Source of the DNA: Bacteroidales bacterium
GTDB taxonomy: Bacteria > Bacteroidota > Bacteroidia > Bacteroidales > UBA1402
Assembly: GCA_012511135.1 (NCBI GenBank)
Contig: JAAZGQ010000002.1
Location: 1-6,986, forward strand
Reading direction: 5' to 3'
DNA: 6,986 nt
Shown here: in pieces, positions 1 through 6,900 of the stretch
How positions within the stretch are numbered: position 1 is the stretch's first letter
How the letters are laid out: each line of letters begins with the position of its first letter
The notes under the pieces: model-generated
What the model was told of the DNA's origin: nothing
The model's database searches: none
The model's input: the letters and a program-made list of their open reading frames with translations, nothing else
Position numbers and translations under genes: made by a program

Positions 1-164
1 CCTGTCAACAAGTCCTGAAAACCATTAAAAACCGATAGAGTACAAACCATTGCTATAGTGGCCGCTGCTACTCCAAAAACCGAAACCATCGAAATGATAT
101 TGATGGCATTATGTGATTTTTTGGAAAAAAGATAACGACGGGCAATATGGAATGCAAGATTCAT
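1..164 (-). CDS. LolC/LolE-like ABC transporter permease (FtsX family), N-terminal part
   Basis: Only the first 54 codons are inside the window; the gene runs off the left edge. The translation begins MNLAFHIARRYLFSKK, followed by a long hydrophobic stretch at about residues 21-46 that forms the first membrane helix, then FNGFQDLL. This start is characteristic of Bacteroidota permeases annotated as FtsX-like or lipoprotein-releasing (LolC/LolE type), which sit in the inner membrane. In that family the permease works with a LolD-type ATPase to pass lipoproteins to LolA; whether this paralogue does so is inference. The ATG overlaps the rbfA stop in an ATGA arrangement, so the two are very probably co-transcribed and translationally coupled. 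The MacB-like periplasmic domain and the remaining helices cannot be seen. Confidence 0.82.
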   Translation of the reverse strand, partial: MNLAFHIARRYLFSKKSHNAINIISMVSVFGVAAATIAMVCTLSVFNGFQDLLT

Positions 165-496
165 TTTTTGAGCAAATCTTCTATGTTTTGAACATAATCC
201 AGTGAATCGTCCAGAAAGAAACTCAATTCAGGCATTTTTCTCAATTGAAAACGCAGCCTTTGGGCCATCTCGTAACGGATTGATTTGGCATTGTTTTGAA
301 TATTGCCGAGCATTTCTTTGCTTTTTTCGGGCGGAAAAAGACTCAGGTAGGCCTTGGCCACACTCAGGTCGGCACTGACACGTACCACGCTGACCGTAAC
401 CATGGTGCCGGGTAATGCTGTGGTTTGTTGCCGAAACACTTCGCTCAGTTCTTTTTGCAGAAGCCGGCTTATTTTATTTTGTCTGGTTGTTTCCAT
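161..496 (-). CDS. rbfA: 30S ribosome-binding factor A (RbfA)
   Basis: This encodes a 111-residue protein, the usual size for RbfA, a cytoplasmic single-KH-domain factor that binds the immature 30S subunit and helps 16S rRNA 5'-end maturation and cold adaptation. The family pattern is visible: the N-terminal helix RQNKISRLLQKELSEVF, the central strand VTVSVVRVSADLSVAKAYLS (residues about 33-52), and the C-terminal block LRFQLRKMPELSFFLDDSLD (residues 81-100), which corresponds to the family's R-x-x-P-E-L-x-F-x-x-D-D-S signature. The ATG at 494-496 is preceded by A/G-rich AGAAAAGAG and lies 19 bp downstream of the O-methyltransferase stop. The stop overlaps the ATG of the downstream permease by ATGA. 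The product looks intact. Confidence 0.95.
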   Translation of the reverse strand: METTRQNKISRLLQKELSEVFRQQTTALPGTMVTVSVVRVSADLSVAKAYLSLFPPEKSKEMLGNIQNNAKSIRYEMAQRLRFQLRKMPELSFFLDDSLDYVQNIEDLLKK

Positions 497-515
497 CTCT
501 TTTCTGTTTATGCTT

Positions 516-1148
516 TTATTTTATGCGTAGTATGGTCAATCCATCGCGAATGGGGAGAATAATTTTTTCCACCCGGGAATCTGCCGCAATATAATCGTTA
601 AAATCTGCAATAGCAATGCTTTGAGCATCTTTGTACGAGATTTCCTCTAAGGGCTTTCCGTTCCATAATGTGTTATCTGTCAAAATAAAAGCACCACTGG
701 ACATTTTATGGAGCAATAAGTCATAACAGCTTTTGTACTCTCTTTTGTCTATGTCCATATAGACCAAATCGAAAGACGCTGTTAGCTCAGGAATCAAATC
801 GGCAGCTTCTCCAAAAAGAAGGTCAATCTTTGAACCCAGTTCTGATCTTGAAAACCAGGCTCTCAGATGCTCTTCCAGTTCATCGTTGTGGTCTATGCTC
901 AAAATGCGGGAGCCGGCAGGCAGCCCTTCGGCCAGGCAAAGCGTCGAATAGCCGGTAAACGTTCCCAGTTCCAGCACCCTGCGGGGGCGGATCATTTTGC
1001 ACAACATGGCTAACACCCTTCCCTGCAAATGGCCGGATAACATCCTGGGATTTAAAAAACGCACATACGTTTCTCTCCTGAGCTCCTTCAGCAATTCGGG
1101 TTCAGGATCAATACGACTACAGATGTACTTTTCTAAAAGCTCATCCAT
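516..1148 (-). CDS. SAM-dependent O-methyltransferase, YrrM/COG4122 type (methyltransferase family 3)
   Basis: This 210-residue protein has the Rossmann-like fold of class I methyltransferases. SAM-binding motif I is VLELGTFTGYST at residues 58-69, and the acidic end of strand 2 is LSIDHNDE (83-90). FDLVYMDIDKREY (126-138) and ILTDNTLWNGK (155-165) supply the expected metal and catechol-site residues Asp132, Asp158 and Asn159. These match the divalent-metal-dependent O-methyltransferases related to catechol and caffeoyl-CoA O-methyltransferase; bacterial YrrM (TrmR) homologues methylate 5-hydroxyuridine at tRNA position 34. The tRNA role is plausible beside aroQ and rbfA, but the substrate cannot be read from sequence. 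Many family members have Ala where Ile133 stands (D-A-D). The gene follows aroQ by 12 bp and precedes rbfA by 19 bp, consistent with one operon. Confidence 0.9.
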   Translation of the reverse strand: MDELLEKYICSRIDPEPELLKELRRETYVRFLNPRMLSGHLQGRVLAMLCKMIRPRRVLELGTFTGYSTLCLAEGLPAGSRILSIDHNDELEEHLRAWFSRSELGSKIDLLFGEAADLIPELTASFDLVYMDIDKREYKSCYDLLLHKMSSGAFILTDNTLWNGKPLEEISYKDAQSIAIADFNDYIAADSRVEKIILPIRDGLTILRIK

Positions 1149-1160
1149 ACAACACTACAT

Positions 1161-1586
1161 CTAAGATACATTTTGCAGGAAGGTTTCTACAGCCATACGG
1201 TAGGATTCCATCCCGTAGCCGACAAAGCTGGCTATACAGGAGGCTTCCATTCTTGAAATATGACGAAAATCTTCTCTTTTGTAAATATCCGAAATATGAA
1301 CTTCAATCACCGGTGTTTGTATTGCTTTTATGGCGTCAGCTATGGCGATGGAAGTGTGGGTATAGGCTGCAGCATTTAAAATAATGCCGTCGTAACTAAA
1401 TCCAAACTCATGAAGCTTATCGATGATGGCTCCTTCGTGATTTGACTGAAAGTACTCAAGTTCTATCTGAGGATAGTCTTTTCTCAAGATTTCGAAATAG
1501 GCTTCGAAACTTTGTGAGCCATAAATATCCGGTTCCCTTTTGCCAAGGAGATTCAGGTTAGGCCCGTTGATGATGGCGATTTTCAT
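1161..1586 (-). CDS. aroQ: Type II 3-dehydroquinate dehydratase
   Basis: This encodes 141 residues, a normal length for the dodecameric type II enzyme that dehydrates 3-dehydroquinate to 3-dehydroshikimate in the cytoplasmic shikimate pathway. The N-terminus MKIAIINGPNLNLLGKREPD is the family hallmark. Arg17 and Tyr22 (in DIYG) are the flexible-loop arginine and catalytic tyrosine. Further blocks are QSNHEG (47-52), ILNAAAYTHTS (69-79, with substrate-binding Asn71) and IEVHISD (94-100, with general acid His97), followed by REDFRH (Arg108). All active-site residues are therefore present. The gene heads the minus-strand string and is divergent from xerD. From memory, several Bacteroides genomes carry pyruvate kinase between aroQ and the methyltransferase; it is absent here. 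Confidence 0.97.
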   Translation of the reverse strand: MKIAIINGPNLNLLGKREPDIYGSQSFEAYFEILRKDYPQIELEYFQSNHEGAIIDKLHEFGFSYDGIILNAAAYTHTSIAIADAIKAIQTPVIEVHISDIYKREDFRHISRMEASCIASFVGYGMESYRMAVETFLQNVS

Positions 1587-1596
1587 ACCTTTAAAA

Positions 1597-1629
1597 TTTA
1601 GGGGTTCCTCTATTTTTTTATTAATTTTG
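1597..1629 (+). promoter_or_regulatory. Candidate Bacteroidota promoter for xerD
   Basis: The plus strand has TAATTTTG at 1622-1629, an exact match to the -7 consensus TAnnTTTG. A weak -33-like TTTA lies at 1597-1600, with a 21-bp spacer. Transcription would start near 1636, about 50 nt before the xerD ATG. The region is AT-rich, so a chance match is possible. Confidence 0.4.
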
Positions 1630-1668
1630 CTCCGCCGCCAATGTATGCAGGTCTCAATTTCTGCCTGA

Positions 1669-1676
1669 CAAAGGTA
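1669..1676 (-). promoter_or_regulatory. Candidate -7 element for the aroQ operon
   Basis: Read on the minus strand these bases are TACCTTTG, an exact match to the Bacteroidota -7 consensus TAnnTTTG. No good -33 TTTG is seen at the expected 19-21 bp upstream, where the xerD coding sequence begins. Transcription would start near 1662, giving a leader of about 75 nt before aroQ. The call rests on an 8-base match in the right intergenic region, so it is moderate only. Confidence 0.4.
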
Positions 1677-1684
1677 AAAAAATT

Positions 1685-2578
1685 ATGACGACAGCTTCCG
1701 ATTGTATAAGAAAATACCAGGCTTTTCTCAAATTGGAGAAATCTCTGTCAGAAAATACCCTTGTTGCATACATGAGCGATTTGCAAAAACTGATGGATTT
1801 TAGCAGTGGTAAATCGTTGACAGATATTAAACACGAGGATCTGGAACAATTTCTGTGTCAGCTCAGAGACCTGGGCATCAGCCCGCGCTCTCAGGCTAGA
1901 ATTCTTTCCGGAATCAAATCCTTTTACGGCTTTTTACTTATTGAAGATTACATTTCAGCCGATCCGACCGAACTCATCGAAACGCCCAGGCTCGGCAAAA
2001 AACTTCCCGAAGTGCTCTCTGTCACAGAAATTGACAGCCTTCTGGCGGGTATTGATTTGTCGCGCAAAGAAGGCCAGCGAAACAAGGCCATGTGGGAAAC
2101 GCTTAATAGTTGTAGTCTGCGGGTCTCGGAACTTACCGACTTGTAACTTTCGCATAGATATTTTAAAGAAGAATATTTAATGGTCGATGGCAAAGGCAGC
2201 AAACAACGTCTGGTGCCTATTTCTAATAAGGCTATGCGGGAGATTTCGCTTTGGCTGATTGACAGAAATCTGCTGCCAAAACAAAAAAATCAGGAAGATT
2301 TTGTATTTTTGAACCGTCGCGGATATAAACTTTCCCGTTCCATGGTGTTTAGAATTATCAAAGAACAAGCCATCCAGGCAGGTATTAACAAAAATATCGG
2401 GCCGCATACCCTGAGGCATTCCTTTGCCACCCACCTGCTGGAGGGAGGAGCCAACCTTCGTGTAATTCAACAAATGCTGGGGCACGAGAACATTCAGACC
2501 ACAGAGATATACACTCATATGGACTCCGCTTATCTAAGACAACAACTGATGGAATTCCATCCCAGAAATATTTTATAA
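1685..2578 (+). pseudogene. xerD: Tyrosine recombinase XerD, interrupted by an in-frame TAA at codon 154
   Basis: Without the stop the frame encodes 297 residues, nearly the same as E. coli XerD (298). The N-terminal SAM-like core-binding domain covers about residues 1-95 (SLSENTLVAYMSDLQKL, SPRSQARILSGIKSFYGFL). The catalytic domain follows with every active-site residue: Arg146 in SLRVSEL, Lys170 in GKGSKQR, His242 and Arg245 in PHTLRHSFATHLLEGG, His267 in MLGHENIQTT, and nucleophile Tyr276 in IYTH. XerD with XerC resolves chromosome dimers at dif. The TAA at 2144-2146 splits the frame into an N-terminal piece (1685-2146, 153 residues) and a C-terminal piece that could restart at ATG 2180 (132 residues); both are in the same frame, so this is a nonsense change, not a frameshift. 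Neither piece alone has a full active site. A XerC or other tyrosine recombinase assignment cannot be wholly excluded. etfB starts 12 bp downstream. Confidence 0.88.
2144..2146 (+). other. In-frame stop codon within xerD
   Basis: The codon after SELTDL is TAA, and translation in the same frame then gives LSHRYFKEEYL followed by the conserved GKGSKQR loop. Xer proteins normally have a residue such as Lys or Gln here, so one base change (AAA or CAA to TAA) accounts for it. There is no length change relative to the family. Confidence 0.9.
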
Positions 2579-2590
2579 AAAACCCTTACT

Positions 2591-3460
2591 ATGAACATTG
2601 TCGTTTTAGCCAAACAAGTACCCGATACCCGCAATGTGGGAAAAGATGCCATGAAAGAAGACGGTACCGTCAACAGAGCCATTTTGCCGGCCATTTTCAA
2701 CCCCGAAGACCTGAATGCTCTCGAGATGGCTCTGGGCATCAAAGAACAATTTCCCGAAACCTGCATTCAGGTATTAAGCATGGGGCCTCCACGGGCAGCC
2801 GAAATAATTCGTGAAGCTCTTTACCGAGGAGCTGACGGAGGCATCTTGATGAGTGACAAAGCATTTGCCGGAGCCGACACCCTGGCCACCTCTTACGCGC
2901 TGTCAAAAGCCATACAAAAAATGGGGCCAATCGACCTGGTTATTGGAGGAAGGCAGGCCATTGACGGTGATACTGCACAAGTAGGCCCCCAGGTGGCTGA
3001 AAAATTAAATCTGCAGCAGGTGACCTATGCCGAAGAAATTCTGGAGCTCGATCCGGGAAAAAAACAAATCCGCATTAAACGACGTCTGCCCAGAGGAATA
3101 GAAGTCGTGCTCTCGCCCCTGCCTGCCCTGATTACAGTGAATGGCTCTGCCAGGCCCTGCAGACCCCGCAATGCCAAGAGAGTGCTTAAATACAAATATG
3201 CCCTGACAGCCCTGGAAGCCGAAGAAAATCCAAAATACAAAGTCCTCTGCGAACAGCGCAGCGATTTGAATATCCCGATATGGAATGTAGAATTAATTGA
3301 GGCAGATAAAGTCCTTTGCGGTTTATCCGGCTCTCCTACCAAGGTCAAAAAAATCGAAAGCGTTGTTTTTCAGGCCAAAGAAAATATGATGCTACAATCC
3401 ACTGACGCAGAAATCGATACCTTAATAAAAACTTTACTGGATAATCACACTATAGGATAA
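2591..3460 (+). CDS. etfB: Electron transfer flavoprotein, beta subunit
   Basis: The 289-residue product begins MNIVVLAKQVPDT, the standard EtfB start, and contains the nucleotide-binding signature GRQAIDGDTAQVGP at residues 120-133. LSMGPPRAAEIIREALYRGAD (about 63-82) and the C-terminal GLSGSPTKVKKIESVVFQAKE are also family blocks, and the overall type resembles Bacteroidales EtfB. ETF is a cytoplasmic heterodimer (EtfA holds FAD; EtfB binds AMP or a second FAD) that carries electrons between acyl-CoA dehydrogenases and other partners, in some anaerobes by flavin-based bifurcation. The role here cannot be settled without its partners. It starts 12 bp after the xerD stop, and no separate promoter is obvious. 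Unusually, the next gene is an M48 protease and not etfA. Confidence 0.94.
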   Translation: MNIVVLAKQVPDTRNVGKDAMKEDGTVNRAILPAIFNPEDLNALEMALGIKEQFPETCIQVLSMGPPRAAEIIREALYRGADGGILMSDKAFAGADTLATSYALSKAIQKMGPIDLVIGGRQAIDGDTAQVGPQVAEKLNLQQVTYAEEILELDPGKKQIRIKRRLPRGIEVVLSPLPALITVNGSARPCRPRNAKRVLKYKYALTALEAEENPKYKVLCEQRSDLNIPIWNVELIEADKVLCGLSGSPTKVKKIESVVFQAKENMMLQSTDAEIDTLIKTLLDNHTIG

Positions 3461-3498
3461 CAATATGCAGCTTTTTTAAAATTTTAATTCCCGAAGCT

Positions 3499-4371
3499 AT
3501 GAAACGATTGGCATACAACCGAAGCGCAAAACTGTTTTTTGCAGTATTATTGGCTGCTTTACTTCTTCAATCCTGCGGCAGCGTTTTACTTACCGGAAGA
3601 AAGCAACTGATGTTAGTTTCGGACGAAGAAGTAGTTGCGCTTAGTCTGCAGCAATATAGAAGTTTTATGGACAGTGCAGAACTGGTGGCTAATACAGCTG
3701 ATGCTGAAATGATCAATCGAATCGGGCGCTCGGTGGCTGAATCTGTAGAAAATTTTATGACATTCAACGGCAGAGCTGCCGAAGTGGAAAATATTGACTG
3801 GGAATTCAGCCTGGTCAAAGATAACAACGTAAACGCTTTTGCTATGCCGGGCGGCAAAGTTGTTGTCTTCACCGGCATGCTTCCTGTAGCCGAAACCGAG
3901 GCCCGTTTGGCCGTTGTCATAGCACATGAAATAGCTCATGTCATAGCCAAACATTCTACCGAAAGAATCAGTCAGCAAATAGCTTTACAATTTGGCGGAG
4001 AGATTGCCGGCGGACTGTTAAGCGGCTCGTCAGAAGCCAGGCAAGGCATTGCATCCACTGTTTTTGGACTGGGAGCCCAGCTTGGAGTGATGATGCCTTA
4101 CGCCCGCAAACAGGAATACGAGGCGGACGAACTTGGCTTGCTTTTTATGGCCATGGCCGGCTACCATCCTCAGGAAGCCGCTGCTTTTTGGACCAAAATG
4201 TCGGCTTCGGGAGGAGCTGCAATGCCGGAATTTTTGAGTACTCACCCAACAGATGCCAAGCGCATCGCCAGAATTCAGAAAAAAATGCCTGAAGCGCTGT
4301 ATTACTACAAAGGCCCGGGCATTATTAACAGAACCACGGCCCCTATAGTCAAAGACACCAAAGTTTTATAA
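3499..4371 (+). CDS. M48-family zinc metalloprotease, probable lipoprotein (LoiP/BepA-like)
   Basis: This 290-residue protein has a basic N-terminus, a hydrophobic stretch (about residues 11-23) and a lipobox LLQSC with Cys26 as the lipidated residue, so it is predicted to be exported and anchored in an envelope membrane facing the periplasm. The catalytic motif HEIAH is at 143-147. The third zinc ligand is expected from EYEAD (Glu206), and STHPTDAKR (247-255) carries His249, matching the family's C-terminal regulatory histidine region. MPGGKVVVFTGML (116-128) is a further family block. Relatives such as LoiP and BepA degrade misassembled outer-membrane proteins or assist their assembly; this role is inferred. 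It follows etfB by 38 AT-rich bp with no clear promoter, and its stop lies 3 bp from the convergent flippase stop. Confidence 0.92.
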   Translation: MKRLAYNRSAKLFFAVLLAALLLQSCGSVLLTGRKQLMLVSDEEVVALSLQQYRSFMDSAELVANTADAEMINRIGRSVAESVENFMTFNGRAAEVENIDWEFSLVKDNNVNAFAMPGGKVVVFTGMLPVAETEARLAVVIAHEIAHVIAKHSTERISQQIALQFGGEIAGGLLSGSSEARQGIASTVFGLGAQLGVMMPYARKQEYEADELGLLFMAMAGYHPQEAAAFWTKMSASGGAAMPEFLSTHPTDAKRIARIQKKMPEALYYYKGPGIINRTTAPIVKDTKVL

Positions 4372-4374
4372 AAT

Positions 4375-5871
4375 TCACCTTTCTTTGTGGTGCTGACTTT
4401 TCCCCGGAAGCAATTGTTTCAGAGCTACATCTTTGTAGATAAGCACCAAGAGGAAAACAAAAAGCAGAGCCGTTCTGAAAAGCAATTTCAGCCACAAAGG
4501 CTCAAGAGGCAGAAGCATCCCCAGAGCGTACAGGCCTGCTGTTAGCAATAAGTACTTGCCGGCCGATTTCAGATCGTAGTGTATGGGGTAATATTTTTGT
4601 CCCAGCCACCAGGAAATCACCATCATCAACAGGAAACAGACAAAAGAGACCCAAGCCGCCGCCACGTAACCATAGCTTGGAACAAACAACATGTTCCCCA
4701 AAATGGTAATTACAGCTCCAAACAAAGAAATATAGGCACCCCAGCGAGTGCGGTCGGTCAATTTGTACCAGAGAGAAAGATTGAAAAATACACCCTGGAA
4801 CAAATAGCACATCAACACGATGGGAACCACCATCAAACCCTCGTGATAATCAGGACTGATGATGTATTTAAAAATGTCCAGATAAAACATTACCCCCAGA
4901 AATATCAGAAAGGCAAAAATGACGTAATACTTCATTGCTTCGGCGTAGGCCTGACGATTGTCTCCGTCGCGGTGTTTTGCAAAAATATAAGGTTCGTAGG
5001 CATAGCGAAAAGCCTGAGTAAACATCATCATAACCACGGCTATTTTATAACAGGCTCCGTAAATACCCAACTGGGCCCTGGCGTATTCCTGATCCTCGAA
5101 TAGATGAGTAAAAATAATTTTATCGAAAGTCTGATTCATGATACCTGCAACTCCCAAAACCAGCAAAGGCAAAGAGTATTTGAGCATTTTTTTGAGTAAG
5201 GCCGGGTTGAAATCAAATTTTACTTTGATAAAATAGGGCAAAAGGGCCAGCAATGTTATACCCGTTGATAATAAATTGGACACAAAAACATAGCCCACAC
5301 CGTAATCCGGCTTATAAAACCAGTCGATCAAAGCAGGATTCCAGTCATAAATCCTGGGGCAGAGCCAAATAAAAAACAAGTTGAAAAAGATATTGCTAAA
5401 TATCATCAACAGTTTGAGCGAAGCAAAACGCCATGCTTTGTTTTTGTAACGCAAATAAGCGAAAGGAATGGAGGTAAAGGCGTCGGCTGCCACAACAATG
5501 ACCAGCATACCAATAAACTCGGGATTATTTTCATAACCCATACCGACAGAAATCTGAGGCAAAAACGCCAGGGCCAGTGCCATAAAAACCAGGGAGGTCA
5601 ATCCCAGCATACTCAGGCTGGTGGAATAAACCTGATCAGATTTATAGTTGTCGTTGTTGATAAAACGAAAAAAACCGGTTTCCATGCCATAGGTCAGGAT
5701 AACCAAGGCCAGAGCTGTCCAACCGTATAGTTCGGTGACCATTCCGTAATCGCCGGTTTCTTTGAGTGTATAAGAATAAAAGGGAACGAGCAGCCAATTT
5801 AAAAATTTGCCGATAATACTGCTCAAACCATACACAGCCGTGTCTTTGGCCAACGATTTAATTCCTGCCAT
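4375..5871 (-). CDS. Polysaccharide biosynthesis flippase (Wzx/MATE-like, MOP superfamily)
   Basis: The 498-residue protein is hydrophobic almost throughout, with roughly 12-14 membrane helices, typical in length for the MOP flippase superfamily. The start MAGIKSLAKDTAVYGLSSIIG, then FLNWLLVPFYSYTL and GDYGMVTELYGW, is the usual N-terminal pattern of Bacteroidota oligosaccharide flippases annotated as polysaccharide biosynthesis proteins. A conserved-type cytoplasmic segment, YAEAMKYYVIFAFL, lies in the second half, and the C-terminus is short and basic (GKSQHHKER). Members move undecaprenyl-linked glycans across the inner membrane. The substrate is unknown, and no glycosyltransferases lie nearby, so this is not part of a visible O-antigen or capsule locus. 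It begins 6 bp after ruvB ends and is presumably co-transcribed with it; from memory this pairing recurs in Bacteroidales. Confidence 0.88.
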   Translation of the reverse strand: MAGIKSLAKDTAVYGLSSIIGKFLNWLLVPFYSYTLKETGDYGMVTELYGWTALALVILTYGMETGFFRFINNDNYKSDQVYSTSLSMLGLTSLVFMALALAFLPQISVGMGYENNPEFIGMLVIVVAADAFTSIPFAYLRYKNKAWRFASLKLLMIFSNIFFNLFFIWLCPRIYDWNPALIDWFYKPDYGVGYVFVSNLLSTGITLLALLPYFIKVKFDFNPALLKKMLKYSLPLLVLGVAGIMNQTFDKIIFTHLFEDQEYARAQLGIYGACYKIAVVMMMFTQAFRYAYEPYIFAKHRDGDNRQAYAEAMKYYVIFAFLIFLGVMFYLDIFKYIISPDYHEGLMVVPIVLMCYLFQGVFFNLSLWYKLTDRTRWGAYISLFGAVITILGNMLFVPSYGYVAAAWVSFVCFLLMMVISWWLGQKYYPIHYDLKSAGKYLLLTAGLYALGMLLPLEPLWLKLLFRTALLFVFLLVLIYKDVALKQLLPGKSQHHKER

Positions 5872-5877
5872 CGGATC

Positions 5878-6900
5878 TTAAAACAAGCGTTGAAAATTTC
5901 CCTGGTAGTTTCGGCCTAAATGCTTCCAGGCCAGCTCGGTAACTTCTCTTCCTCTGGGTGTGCGCTTTAAGAAACCTTCCTGAATCAAAAAGGGTTCATA
6001 CACCTCTTCCAAAGTGCCCGCATCTTCGCCCAGGGCAGTCGCAATAGTAGTCAATCCCACCGGGCCACCCTGAAATTTGTCGATGATAGTGGTTAATATT
6101 CTGTTGTCGATTTCGTCTAGTCCGTGAGTATCGATGTTCAGAGCCGAAAGAGCATATTTGGTGATATTCAGGTCAATCTTTCCATTGCCTTTGACCTGTG
6201 CAAAATCACGGATCCGCCGCAGGAGTGCGTTGGCTACACGGGGAGTGCCCCGGCTTCGGCGGGCAATTTCGGAAGCAGCTTCGGTACTGCAAGGGACATC
6301 CATTATACGCGCTGAGCGCTGGATAATACCGGACAATACCTCCGCCTGGTAATACTCCAGATGACAATTGATACCAAAGCGGGCCCTCAGGGGGGCCGTG
6401 AGCAAGCCACTTCGGGTAGTGGCTCCTATCATGGTAAAAGGATTGATGTCCAGTTGTATAGATCTGGCACTAGGGCCTTTATCAATCATGATGTCTATGC
6501 GATAATCTTCCATAGCCGAATACAGGTACTCTTCGACCACCGGGCTCAGGCGATGTATTTCGTCGATAAACAAGACATCGTTGGCTTCGAGCGCAGTCAA
6601 AACTCCGGCTAAATCGCCCGGTTTGTCAAGTACCGGGCCCGAAGTGACTTTGAAACCCACACCCAGTTCATTGGCAATAATATTGGACAAAGTAGTTTTG
6701 CCCAGGCCGGGAGGGCCGTGCAACAAAACATGATCCATGGGTTCGTTGCGCATAGAAGCGGCAGAAACAAAAATTTTGAGGTTTTCTACCACTTTTTCCT
6801 GCCCGCGAAAATCCATAAAACTGAGCGGACGAAGGGCTTTTTCGAAATCCTGTTCGTTTTCGTTCAGCCGGCGGCTGCGTATGTCAAACTGATCATTCAT
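5878..6900 (-). CDS. ruvB: Holliday junction branch migration helicase RuvB
   Basis: This 340-residue AAA+ ATPase is the motor of the RuvAB complex, which drives branch migration of Holliday junctions in recombination and repair. Visible elements in order are: the N-terminal LRPLSFMDFRGQEKVVENL (23-41); Walker A GPPGLGKTT (62-70); Walker B VLFIDEIHRL (109-118); sensor 1 MIGATTRSGLL (157-167); the arginine-finger region PLRARFG (170-176, Arg174); sensor 2 GTPRVANALLRRIRD (218-232); and the C-terminal winged-helix domain with GGPVGLTTIATALGED and TPRGREVTELAWKHLG. Length and motifs are normal and nothing is missing. The start is chosen because the promoter lies just upstream and the product begins at the family's usual place. 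ruvA and ruvC are not in the window. Confidence 0.98.
   Translation of the reverse strand: MNDQFDIRSRRLNENEQDFEKALRPLSFMDFRGQEKVVENLKIFVSAASMRNEPMDHVLLHGPPGLGKTTLSNIIANELGVGFKVTSGPVLDKPGDLAGVLTALEANDVLFIDEIHRLSPVVEEYLYSAMEDYRIDIMIDKGPSARSIQLDINPFTMIGATTRSGLLTAPLRARFGINCHLEYYQAEVLSGIIQRSARIMDVPCSTEAASEIARRSRGTPRVANALLRRIRDFAQVKGNGKIDLNITKYALSALNIDTHGLDEIDNRILTTIIDKFQGGPVGLTTIATALGEDAGTLEEVYEPFLIQEGFLKRTPRGREVTELAWKHLGRNYQGNFQRLF

Noticed and set aside
1646..1668. Short inverted repeat (CAGG...CCTG) in the aroQ/xerD intergenic region as an operator
   Set aside because: A 4-bp arm is expected by chance, and no longer symmetry is seen.
2144..2146. Reassigned stop codon (alternative genetic code) to explain TAA within xerD
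   Set aside because: Several other genes here (the O-methyltransferase, etfB, the M48 protease and ruvB) end in TAA at the expected family lengths, so TAA is a normal stop in this genome.
2090..2160. Adenine-directed mutagenesis by a diversity-generating retroelement, suggested by the residue cluster
   Set aside because: The inferred changes are of mixed type and not restricted to adenines, there is no template repeat or reverse transcriptase in the window, and a Xer active site is not a known variable-protein target.
1685..2578. Mobile-element integrase marking an integration site
   Set aside because: The sequence is XerD-like in length and motifs, sits among housekeeping genes, and has no tRNA, direct repeats or cargo genes beside it.
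3470..3498. Possible hairpin AGCTT...AAGCT between etfB and the protease gene as terminator
   Set aside because: The stem is only 5 bp with a loop of about 20 nt and no following T-run, so it is not a credible intrinsic terminator.
4579..5103. A 174-codon plus-strand open frame inside the flippase gene
   Set aside because: It lies antisense to a well-supported membrane protein, has low-complexity His/Gln-rich composition typical of a shadow frame, and matches no family I know.
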